From the IMG/VR virus record IMGVR_UViG_3300008110_000047, positions 1 to 63,898 of that record: 63,898 bases of DNA, one strand, 5' to 3'. Source of the stretch: a virus. This document shows, one piece after another, positions 49,517 through 56,302 of this stretch; the first letter of the stretch is position 1; every line of letters starts with the position of its first letter. The notes below the pieces were generated by a model. That model made no database searches. It worked only from the letters and a program-made list of their open reading frames with translations, and was not told the DNA's origin. The position numbers and the translations under genes are program-made.

Positions 49517-50182
49517 TCAATGTTTCGGGTTGAACTCGCAGCCGGTGACTTGGCACCATTTGCATAGGGGGGTTTGTGTGGGGTTCCACACGCCTGTCTC
49601 GTAGCACTGTTCGATGCGGGCCGTGCGCTCGCGGTACTTCCACCACGCCTGATCCTTCTGGTCGCGCTCCATCTGCATCTTCACCATCGAGTTCTTGACG
49701 ATGAACATCAGCGCCGAGTTGACCTTGCGGATGTGCGGGTAGTGCTCGAAGACCATGATCGACATCAGCACCAACTGGTCTCGGTCTGGGTACTTGTCGT
49801 TGCCCGTCTTGTAGTCCACCACCCACGCCGTGAGGTTCTCGTCGTCAAGGATCAAGAGGTCGGCGATGCCGCGCACCCAAACGTTGGGGGCAAACCAATC
49901 GACAGGCTTGAGGTCCGCATCCAGCGCCATCTGCTGCTCGGCCAGCTTGCGCCCGGGCTTCTTGATCAGCGCGTCGGCGATCTCCTTGAACTGCGAGTGC
50001 TCGGGCGGCAGCGGCTTGCCATCACGAACGTACAACTCCAACGACTCGTGGACCTGATTGCCGTAGCGCGTGGCCTCGGTCTCTTGGAACGGGTAGTTCT
50101 TGAGCACCTTGACCTCGTGGTACCGCCGCTGGCAGCCCTCGAAGTCTTTGAGGGAGGAGTGTGACCAAGCTGGTTTTTTCAT
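49517..50182 (-). CDS. PD-(D/E)XK exonuclease with probable Fe-S staple
   Basis: 221 residues. WSHSSLKDFEGCQRRYHEV with C17; YGNQVHESLE with H45; RGIADLLI with D108; VVDYKTG with D123 and K125; Q136. At the end, C207, C210 and C215 in LCKWCQVTGCEF. The first Cys plus three late Cys is the iron-staple pattern of AddB/Cas4/Dna2 relatives. Probably a 5'-3' exonuclease in phage recombination. Confidence 0.8.
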   Translation of the reverse strand: MKKPAWSHSSLKDFEGCQRRYHEVKVLKNYPFQETEATRYGNQVHESLELYVRDGKPLPPEHSQFKEIADALIKKPGRKLAEQQMALDADLKPVDWFAPNVWVRGIADLLILDDENLTAWVVDYKTGNDKYPDRDQLVLMSIMVFEHYPHIRKVNSALMFIVKNSMVKMQMERDQKDQAWWKYRERTARIEQCYETGVWNPTQTPLCKWCQVTGCEFNPKH

Positions 50183-50367
50183 GTTTTGGCGAGGAATTGG
50201 AGGACTTGTGCAGCGGAGTCGCCGTAAAAGGTGTCAACCGCGTACGCATCAAATGGGCGATAAAGGTGCCAGAAAGCGCCGTCTCGCACCACTTCCCACC
50301 CTTGCAGTATTGCCAGCGATGTCACAGCGTCGTCGTCCCACTCAGAACTTGGCGCTGTGGATTGCAT
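50179..50367 (-). CDS. 62-aa hypothetical protein
   Basis: ATG 50367, AGAGG seven bases upstream. Begins MQSTAPSSEWDDD with LQGWEVVRDGAFWHLYRPFDAYAVDTF following. Overlaps the metallopeptidase gene by 26 bp. No motif recognised. Confidence 0.45.
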   Translation of the reverse strand: MQSTAPSSEWDDDAVTSLAILQGWEVVRDGAFWHLYRPFDAYAVDTFYGDSAAQVLQFLAKT

Positions 50368-50641
50368 CGTTGAGCCTCTTGGAGAACTTCTCGACAAACT
50401 CTTCGTTGGGGGCCAGCGGGTGCTTCATGTCGTGCAGGATGGCGTGGGTCAACTCGTGCCAGAAGGTGTGCGCCATGACGCGCTTGGACACGGGCTTGTC
50501 AGTGTAGGGCTCACGTTTGGACACGTAGATGCGGGCGCTCTCGTAGTTGATGCCGCCGTAGTGGTGGCGGTTGATGGCGTACATGGGCGTGAGCACGGTG
50601 TACTTGGTGCGCCCCACCTTGATTTGTTTTGGTATCTCCAT
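50342..50641 (-). CDS. small zinc metallopeptidase-like protein
   Basis: 99 residues, GGAGATCAGCA upstream of the ATG. HTFWHELTHAILHDM contains HELTH; the following EEFVEKF may give the third ligand. Resembles ImmA/IrrE or SprT-like minimal zincins that cut repressors or DNA-protein crosslinks. Might cleave a host or phage regulator. No HTH in the same protein. Confidence 0.65.
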   Translation of the reverse strand: MEIPKQIKVGRTKYTVLTPMYAINRHHYGGINYESARIYVSKREPYTDKPVSKRVMAHTFWHELTHAILHDMKHPLAPNEEFVEKFSKRLNDAIHSAKF

Positions 50642-50652
50642 TGCTGATCTCC

Positions 50653-51135
50653 TTATCTTAGGGTTGGTTGAAATTTGTGAAACTCACGCTTTGCCCGCAC
50701 GTACGCTTCGTGTGCGGCTTCCGGGGTATCAAACGCACCGAGAAACCGTTGCTTACCCGCGATCTTGATTTGCGCTCTCCATTTGCCGCGCATACGAAAG
50801 GCTCCGGTGAAGCCGCTGGTGTTTTTGTTACGCAACGGCAGGTTTTGTGCGTTGCATAACGCGTCGGCGGCACGAAGATTTGCAAGCCTGTTGTCCGAAC
50901 GAACACCGTTGCAATGGTCAACTTGCGGCGGCCAGATGCCGTGCACGTAGAACCACGCAAGGCGGTGCGCGTAGTAACGCTTGCCTAAAACCTGCACTTC
51001 AACGTAACCGTTCTTTGTGATGCTGCCAGAAACTGCGCCGGGAGCGCCGCGCGACCCGCGCCGAACACGGTTGATGAAGTGGCCGTTTTCGGCGTCGTAG
51101 TACAAAAAGATTTTTAATCGTTCTTGTGTCAGCAT
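50653..51135 (-). CDS. HNH homing endonuclease with AP2 domain
   Basis: 160 residues from ATG 51135 (AAGGG before it); GTG 51141 is an alternative. HNH region: AHRLAWFYVHGIWPPQVDHCNGVRSDNRLANLR. C-terminal AP2-type DNA-binding domain: GFTGAFRMRGKWRAQIKIAGKQRFLGAFDTPEAAHEAYVRAK. It directly follows the polymerase stop (TGA then AA then ATG). Free-standing homing enzymes often sit beside polymerase genes. Confidence 0.85.
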   Translation of the reverse strand: MLTQERLKIFLYYDAENGHFINRVRRGSRGAPGAVSGSITKNGYVEVQVLGKRYYAHRLAWFYVHGIWPPQVDHCNGVRSDNRLANLRAADALCNAQNLPLRNKNTSGFTGAFRMRGKWRAQIKIAGKQRFLGAFDTPEAAHEAYVRAKREFHKFQPTLR

Positions 51136-51137
51136 TT

Positions 51138-53108
51138 TCACCCTTTAGCCAGTCCGTACCGCCTGTGTGCGCCACCGTCAGCGGCCAGAGGTATCCCCGG
51201 CATGTAACTCGGCTCCATAGTCATTCGCGCCAAGACCCAAGTCTTAGCGTCGGCGACCTCTTCATCAGGCACAACTGCAATCAGTTCGTCATGCACCGTG
51301 CCTGCTATGGGGTACTTCTTGTTCACCCGTAGCATCCCATCCGTCATCACGATCCGCGCCGTGCCCTGCACCACGTTGTTCGTGATCTTCCCCGGGTACA
51401 GCTTGGTCTCGTCCGCGCCGTACACCCACTGCAACTGCTTGGTGTCTTTGTCCTTGACTTGCCGCAGGTTCGGGTACAGGAGCCGCATGCCGTTGGGCAA
51501 TACGATCTCCTCCTTTTTGAAGGTAAGGCATTTATACACGACCTCTTCGCCGCCGACAAGGCTCTTCAACAGAAGCTGCCCCATCAGTTCCCAGAAGGCC
51601 ACCACGGGCCACGCCGTGGCGCGGTAGATGTCGATGATCCGCTTGGCCGCCACGCAGTGCGTGAGCAACTCTTCGTCGGTGCAGGTGTGCGGGATGTCCA
51701 GCATCTTCTGCACGTTCTCCTCCTTGGACAGGAAGCGCTCGACGTACTCGCGGTTCACCCCCAGCTTTTGTGCAAACGGCTTGTCGTAGCGCACCGGAGG
51801 GGCCCCGAGGAAGCCCACCAGAAGCTGCTGCGCGAAGCTCGCCCACCCGAGGCCATACCCGCACCCGAGCAACGCGCTCTTGGCCGACTGCCGCAGGTCC
51901 GGGTGGCTCTCCTTGGTCATGCCGGGGATGCCGAACATCTGCGCGCCGAACTGGGCGTAAGCATCCTGCCCCGACTTGAAGATGTTAAGAAGTTCGTCGT
52001 AGTCAGCCAGCCATGCCAGCACCCGGGGCTCGATCTGGGACAGATCGCCCACCACCAACTGGTGCCCCTCGGGGGCCATGATCGCCTTGCGCAGGAAGCT
52101 GCCGCGCTTCAAGTTCTGCATGTTGATGGCGCTCCCCTTGGAGGCGGTCCACCGCCCGGACAGCGCGCCGTAGTAGGACAGGGGCACGGGCAGCTTGCCG
52201 CGCCGGGAGATGTCTAGGAAGCGCTGCGCGCGCGTCCTTTCCGTCGTGGACTTGACTTTGAGGCGGGCCTCACAAAGATGCGCCACGTCTTCATTGTCCC
52301 CGTTGAGGAGCGCTTGGAATAGGGCGTCGTTTTTAGCAAGTGCCAGCGTGCGCTTGCCAGTTGTCCGGCTGACCTTCGTAGGCGGCTCGACACCAAGCGC
52401 TCGCAGCGCCTCCGCAAACTTCGGGTTCGACGCCAGAACAGCTTCATCCACGCCGAGCCTCTGTAAAAGTCCTTCACGTTTCTCCCTTTCTTCCTTGAGC
52501 GCGTTCTCCAGCATGGCGGAGTCAAGCTCCAGCAGCGGGCGGGTGTACATCTTGAGCGTCATGTCGATCAGGCGTAGCTCGCTCTTGGGGTAGCCCGCGC
52601 TCAGTCGCTTGAATATTTCTTCACATAGAAAGACATCGTGCTTGCAGTACTCCGCAAGTTCTCCCTCAACCTGATGATCCAGTTCACTGAGTCCATCAGT
52701 ACTGTGTACGGCTCGCCCTTTTTCGGGAAGACCAAAATCTCCTGCGAGTTTGGCAAGGGAATTGCCAACCTCCACGCCGCGTAAAGCTCGCGCCATTGAT
52801 AGCGTGTCGAAGATGAATGCTGGTACAACCCCGTAGTGCCACCCCAATATGGAAACGTCGAATTGGGCGTTATGCGCAAGGACGGCGGTTCGTCCCCAGT
52901 CGATTCCAGAAACGTACTCAGGTATGTCATCTCCTCGAACCCATCGAATGGGGTCAGCGCTTCCAAACTCGTGTACGCAGAAACCGAATGCCTTGAATCG
53001 GGGATCACGGATGTACTCCTCAGTGGTCAGCTTCGACAGGGTGTAGTCCGCCTTCGACCAGCGCGTCTCAAAGTCAATCGCTAGGATGCGGTCAAACGGT
53101 GCACTCAA
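51138..53108 (-). CDS. DNA polymerase I, family A
   Basis: 656 residues from TTG 53108, GGGAG upstream. 3'-5' exonuclease: DFET (12-15), HNAQFD (79-84), YCKHD (154-158). Polymerase: motif A GDLSQIEPRVLAWLA (D355), motif B RQSAKSALLGCGYG (R406, K410), motif C VHDEL (605-609). Position 762 of E. coli Pol I corresponds to Leu414. It replicates phage DNA with the primase-helicase and SSB. Confidence 0.93.
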   Translation of the reverse strand: MSAPFDRILAIDFETRWSKADYTLSKLTTEEYIRDPRFKAFGFCVHEFGSADPIRWVRGDDIPEYVSGIDWGRTAVLAHNAQFDVSILGWHYGVVPAFIFDTLSMARALRGVEVGNSLAKLAGDFGLPEKGRAVHSTDGLSELDHQVEGELAEYCKHDVFLCEEIFKRLSAGYPKSELRLIDMTLKMYTRPLLELDSAMLENALKEEREKREGLLQRLGVDEAVLASNPKFAEALRALGVEPPTKVSRTTGKRTLALAKNDALFQALLNGDNEDVAHLCEARLKVKSTTERTRAQRFLDISRRGKLPVPLSYYGALSGRWTASKGSAINMQNLKRGSFLRKAIMAPEGHQLVVGDLSQIEPRVLAWLADYDELLNIFKSGQDAYAQFGAQMFGIPGMTKESHPDLRQSAKSALLGCGYGLGWASFAQQLLVGFLGAPPVRYDKPFAQKLGVNREYVERFLSKEENVQKMLDIPHTCTDEELLTHCVAAKRIIDIYRATAWPVVAFWELMGQLLLKSLVGGEEVVYKCLTFKKEEIVLPNGMRLLYPNLRQVKDKDTKQLQWVYGADETKLYPGKITNNVVQGTARIVMTDGMLRVNKKYPIAGTVHDELIAVVPDEEVADAKTWVLARMTMEPSYMPGIPLAADGGAHRRYGLAKG

Positions 53109-53392
53109 TTCAATCTCCCGTAGTCAGGCGCTTCGGCCTTTAATAGTTCTTCGTGTAGCGGCATGGCCGTGTGCAGCATGCCGTTGGCCTCGTACTCGTC
53201 CGCGTTGATGCGAACAATCGTCTGGCTATCAGCGTCGCAGAAGATCAGCACGCCCTTGACGGTGGAGTCCCGGCGGTACAGCTTGGAGAGAAGCGGCAGC
53301 AGCGAAGCGAAGCTGGCTTGCGCCGACTCGTCCATGTGCTTCACGTCCTCGGTCAGGTCAGCCATGCACTTGGCAGCGAGTTTAGGGTCCAT
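53105..53392 (-). CDS. hypothetical protein before the polymerase
   Basis: 95 residues. Helical N-terminus (LAAKCMADLTEDVKHMDESAQASFASLLPLLSKLY), then alpha/beta (VKGVLIFCDADSQTIVRINADE). ATG after GGAAATAAAAC. TTGA overlap with the polymerase start. Function unknown. Confidence 0.55.
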   Translation of the reverse strand: MDPKLAAKCMADLTEDVKHMDESAQASFASLLPLLSKLYRRDSTVKGVLIFCDADSQTIVRINADEYEANGMLHTAMPLHEELLKAEAPDYGRLN

Positions 53393-53693
53393 GTTTTATT
53401 TCCTTGAGCGTTTTGATGAGCGGCTGGAGTTCGTGCAGGTTGGTCTCCCGCAAGACGATGGCTACGCCGCCGCTGTCCACGATGCGGGTGATGTTGTCGT
53501 CCTGCAAGGCCGTGGTCTTGCCCTTGCCCGCCTTGGCCTCGATGGCGAGGAAGCAGCCGTTCACGCAGCACAGGAAATCAGGCACGCCCGAGTTGCCGTA
53601 GCCGGTGCCGATTGGCATCGCGTAGTACACGCCGTGCGCATCGAGGATGGCACGGATTTGCTTTTTTACTTTTGCTTCGGGAGTGGCTGCCAT
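53382..53693 (-). CDS. VRR-NUC nuclease
   Basis: 103 residues. SGVPDFLCCVNGCFLAIEAKAGKGKTTALQ carries the PD and E-x-K core (PDF, EAK), with VYYAMPIGTGYG before it. VRR-NUC enzymes are structure-specific nucleases such as FAN1 or phage Holliday resolvases. Likely debranches phage DNA. Overlaps both neighbours. Confidence 0.85.
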   Translation of the reverse strand: MAATPEAKVKKQIRAILDAHGVYYAMPIGTGYGNSGVPDFLCCVNGCFLAIEAKAGKGKTTALQDDNITRIVDSGGVAIVLRETNLHELQPLIKTLKEIKHGP

Positions 53694-54082
53694 GTGTATT
53701 GGTGGGGAATGTTAAGTGTGAGGCGCTCGCTGACAAGCACTTGACTGTTGAACACTTCGATGCTGGTGAAGCCGCTGTTGATAACCCTGTTAGGCCCTTG
53801 CGGCTCCAAGAATTTGTCGAGGTCTTCGTCCTGCAAGTGCTTGAACTCGCCGCCATCCTCCAGCAGGACGCCCCGCGCACGCAGTAATCCGTAGTTGTAG
53901 TTCCCGGGCCGAAGTTCACTTACTGTTTCGCGGGCTTGTTCGTAAAGGCTTTGCAACCAGCGCTTGTCCGCCTGCGCGCTCTCCAGCTTGCTCTCCAACT
54001 CCTTGACCTTGGCTTGCAGCGCCTTGAAGTCCTCGCGCCGCTTGGCGCGTTCCAGTGGGCTTTTTTTCCATTCTGCTGTCAT
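53666..54082 (-). CDS. coiled-coil hypothetical protein
   Basis: 138 residues from ATG 54082, with GGAGAACCAACA, a copy of the minus-block leader. N-terminal coiled coil (KALQAKVKELESKLESAQADK), C-terminal alpha/beta. The frame extends back through a further ATG at 54160 (MSYS...) but the leader supports 54082. Unknown function. Confidence 0.5.
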   Translation of the reverse strand: MTAEWKKSPLERAKRREDFKALQAKVKELESKLESAQADKRWLQSLYEQARETVSELRPGNYNYGLLRARGVLLEDGGEFKHLQDEDLDKFLEPQGPNRVINSGFTSIEVFNSQVLVSERLTLNIPHQYTWQPLPKQK

Positions 54083-54147
54083 TGTTGGTTCTCCATTAAA
54101 AGTGGGGGGATGTGTAGATTCAGCGCCCCCCGCCGCTGTAACTTGGA

Positions 54148-54192
54148 GTGAGTAGGACATACTTCAGTAAGCAGTCGGCTTGCCCTACTCAC
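54148..54192. repeat. inverted repeat in a 172-bp gap
   Basis: GTGAGTAGG (54148-54156) and CCTACTCAC (54184-54192), 9-bp arms, 27-base loop. Lies in the otherwise unexplained gap 54083-54254. Could be a regulatory hairpin or operator for the downstream VRR-NUC/polymerase genes. Confidence 0.5.
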
Positions 54193-54254
54193 CAACGCGC
54201 AGTCGCATCTACAAGGCTTGTGCACGTGGACCAACTAGTGCCGACAGTTGACTC

Positions 54255-54422
54255 TTAGAAAGGTGCAGCGGGCAGGTCGGGCTTCTTCGGCTGCGTGAGC
54301 TTGCGGTTGATCTTCTCCAACAGCTTCGCGTCCACACGATCGAAGGGCCACCACGTCCCTGCCATCACCTGCTCCTCAACGCTTTTCTTCTCCGAGATTT
54401 TGCTTGTAAAACGCTTGACCAT
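54255..54422 (-). CDS. 55-aa basic hypothetical protein
   Basis: ATG 54422 overlaps the previous stop as TGATG. MVKRFTSKISEKKSVEEQVMAG... ends KPDLPAAPF. Basic, one Trp pair (TWWPFD). The same frame runs further upstream, but the coupled start is better supported. Unknown. Confidence 0.45.
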   Translation of the reverse strand: MVKRFTSKISEKKSVEEQVMAGTWWPFDRVDAKLLEKINRKLTQPKKPDLPAAPF

Positions 54423-54604
54423 CAAGCAGGCTTTCGTATTGCTCGGCGCGTCCAGCACGCGGCGCACAACCATTTGGTTGCGGACATCTGCACGCCGCCC
54501 TCCGGGGGCGTATCTCTCTGGCACTTGTTGCACAGTCGCAGCGGATGCTGGGGCTGGGTGCTGGACGACTTTGGCAAAACAAGTTGCTGACTGACAAAAC
54601 TCAT
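54422..54604 (-). CDS. 60-aa zinc-finger-like protein
   Basis: LRLCNKCQRDTPPEGGVQMSATKWLCAACWTRR shows CxxC at about 25-28 and CAAC at about 47-50: a small zinc ribbon. ATG 54604 overlaps the NrdR-like stop as ATGA. May bind nucleic acid or modulate host proteins. Confidence 0.55.
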   Translation of the reverse strand: MSFVSQQLVLPKSSSTQPQHPLRLCNKCQRDTPPEGGVQMSATKWLCAACWTRRAIRKPA

Positions 54605-54951
54605 TTTTTTAACACCTTTACTTTTCTGTACGACTTGACTCCCGCCCGGGTGGCGATGGTGCTGATCATGTTGTCGCTCAAGCCGAACTCAGCCGCTACG
54701 ACGGCGTGCTTGACGCCCTGCTTGAGCAGGGCAACTATTTTCTCATTGCGTCGAGTCAGCGCCACCCGCTTGGCAATCGTGTCGCTGTGCGGGAACAGGT
54801 ACTTCTTGATGGTCTTGGTCATCCCATCGTCGATCTCGTACGTGGAGAAGCGATGCTTGCAGTGCAGGCACTGACGCCGACGGCGCAGGAAAGTCTCGAT
54901 CATTCGCGTATCCAACACCGTCGTGTCCCGCCCGCACTTAATGCAATTCAC
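54601..54951 (-). CDS. NrdR-like zinc-ribbon with HTH, lacking the ATP cone
   Basis: 116 residues from GTG 54951, GGAG five bases before it. Residues 1-40 match the NrdR N-terminal ribbon: C3, C6, a DTRMIETFLRRRRQC arm and C28, C31, then RFSTYE. NrdR normally continues into an ATP-cone; here a basic helix-turn-helix (IVALLKQGVKHAVVAAEFGLSDNMISTIATRAGVKSYR) follows instead. Host NrdR represses ribonucleotide reductase. This version could bind the NrdR-box-like sites or another target. Expressed with nucleotide-metabolism? No nrd gene is visible. Confidence 0.7.
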   Translation of the reverse strand: MNCIKCGRDTTVLDTRMIETFLRRRRQCLHCKHRFSTYEIDDGMTKTIKKYLFPHSDTIAKRVALTRRNEKIVALLKQGVKHAVVAAEFGLSDNMISTIATRAGVKSYRKVKVLKK

Positions 54952-55045
54952 GCTCGCTCCACCACAACACGACACCAAGGGCACCAATCAGCACCACGCA
55001 GATGGCAAGCAGCAGGAGGACTAGGAAGAAGGCCAAGTTAGTCAT
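54938..55045 (-). CDS. 35-aa membrane protein
   Basis: MTNLAFFLVLLLLAICVV... then VVLWWSERELH: one transmembrane helix. GGAGG seven bases upstream; starts inside the previous gene's end (ATGAC). Overlaps the NrdR-like GTG by 14 bp. Unknown function. Confidence 0.5.
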   Translation of the reverse strand: MTNLAFFLVLLLLAICVVLIGALGVVLWWSERELH

Positions 55046-55199
55046 CGTCGTCCTCCGGAATGTGCTCGTCGATAATTTGACGCTTCACAATCTCCAAGCA
55101 CCCTAGCACGGTCGGCACCAGCAGCGACTCGTCATACCTGTGGCACACCTCCAGAAGTTCATCCGTCAGGGCTTGGGCGATGTCTCCGGTGTAGTTCAT
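55038..55199 (-). CDS. 53-aa acidic hypothetical protein
   Basis: ATG 55199, AAGGAG upstream. MNYTGDIAQALTDELLEV... ends in EHIPEDDDD. Acidic, single Cys pair. Might mimic DNA; that is speculation. Unknown function. Confidence 0.5.
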   Translation of the reverse strand: MNYTGDIAQALTDELLEVCHRYDESLLVPTVLGCLEIVKRQIIDEHIPEDDDD

Positions 55200-55759
55200 G
55201 TTTTCTCCTTCGCTGCGGCGCTGTCGCACACCTCAGATTGCTGGATGTAGCGTAAAGCTGTCTGGTGGCGCGACTCGCCTTCGTACTTGTTACCGACCGC
55301 GTACAACAGTTCGTGGTAGCGGCCCTCTACCTCGTGCAGGCGGCGCATGCCGCTGGCATAGCCATCTTCCCATGCGCTGAGGTTTTGTTTCTCTGCGGGG
55401 GCTAAAGGGTTGCACAGGATGTTGTTCCACGCCACGAAAGAACCTGACGGCTGGCGCTGGCGCTGGGGCGGGGCGGCTTTGCATCCTTGCATGGCGTGCA
55501 AGTTGACCTTTTCGCAGCCGCAGGTCGGGTATTTGCACACCGGCTCCTGCCGCTCGGCCTGCTCGCCTTTCATTTCCTCGCTGGCCGCAGCAAAGGCTTC
55601 CTCTGCGCGTTTAACTCGCTCGGCCTGCTCAATGGCTTCAGTCAGCGCGTCATGTGCCTTGCACAGCGGGCACTCGCAATCGGTTTCGCTCTCGGGTGGA
55701 ATGAAGTCCAGCGCCCACTCCAGCGCCTCCAGCGCTTGCTTCATGGCGTCGATGCTCAT
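55196..55759 (-). CDS. hypothetical protein with CxC / CxxC clusters
   Basis: 187 residues. CECPLCKAHD near 28-37 and CKYPTCGCEKVN near 76-87 suggest zinc binding. N-terminal MKQALEALEWALDFIPPES is common in phage proteins of unknown role. C-terminal NLSAWEDGYASGMRRLHEVEGRY. Ends in a 4-bp overlap with a small gene. Confidence 0.5.
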   Translation of the reverse strand: MSIDAMKQALEALEWALDFIPPESETDCECPLCKAHDALTEAIEQAERVKRAEEAFAAASEEMKGEQAERQEPVCKYPTCGCEKVNLHAMQGCKAAPPQRQRQPSGSFVAWNNILCNPLAPAEKQNLSAWEDGYASGMRRLHEVEGRYHELLYAVGNKYEGESRHQTALRYIQQSEVCDSAAAKEKT

Positions 55760-55854
55760 CCCAGCACCTCATAGAGCACAAGGCCCACCGCCACCACGAC
55801 CAGCCAGAACTTCAGATTGAACAGGAAGTCCGCACGCTTTTCGTCTTCGTTCAT
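55756..55854 (-). CDS. 32-aa membrane protein
   Basis: MNEDEKRADFLFNLKFWLVVVAVGLVLYEVLG: a charged head and one transmembrane helix. ATGA overlap with the following gene. One of the mini membrane proteins of the minus block. Confidence 0.5.
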   Translation of the reverse strand: MNEDEKRADFLFNLKFWLVVVAVGLVLYEVLG

Positions 55855-56090
55855 TGTTCCCTCGCTTTCAGCATCGCGTCGGCCATTTCATACGCAGTTA
55901 ACGCAGTGAACTTCGTTGCCGCCATGTCGGTGTGCTCAGCTACAGCCTCTCGCCAGTCCGCGCTACTGATCAGCCCCTGCATCGCCTTGGCCGCGAAGTA
56001 GTCGCGCAGGGTCATGCCTTCTTCATTCACCATCACCTTCCGTTCAAGGTCATACGCCTCACACGGAAAAGCCGGGCCCCCGGTACTCAT
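55851..56090 (-). CDS. 79-aa conserved phage hypothetical protein
   Basis: GGPAFPCEAYDLERKVMVNEEGMTLRDYFAAKAMQGL and AYEMADAMLKARE are segments seen often in phage proteins from my memory. Helical. Overlaps the neighbouring ATG. No known activity. Confidence 0.6.
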   Translation of the reverse strand: MSTGGPAFPCEAYDLERKVMVNEEGMTLRDYFAAKAMQGLISSADWREAVAEHTDMAATKFTALTAYEMADAMLKAREQ

Positions 56091-56290
56091 TTCACCCTCC
56101 GCACGGCAGGCTCCCAGTGGGTCTCGGGCACGCGCTCAGGTGGGGGCGGGGTCATCTTCTCGCTGGGCGGTGTCCAGCCAAACCTGCGCCACGTAGCCTG
56201 TACGTCAGCGCCTCGCTGATAGCTGAACTTGATGTCGGTCACGCGCACGCTGGGCATGGTCAGGCTTGGGTGATGCGTTTCTTTGGTCAT
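56087..56290 (-). CDS. 67-aa hypothetical protein
   Basis: GAAAGGAAAGCGCC before ATG 56290. Pro-rich C-terminal half (GWTPPSEKMTPPPPERVPETH), basic. Ends in ATGA overlap with the next gene. Unknown. Confidence 0.45.
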   Translation of the reverse strand: MTKETHHPSLTMPSVRVTDIKFSYQRGADVQATWRRFGWTPPSEKMTPPPPERVPETHWEPAVRRVK

Positions 56291-56302
56291 GGCGCTTTCC
56301 TT

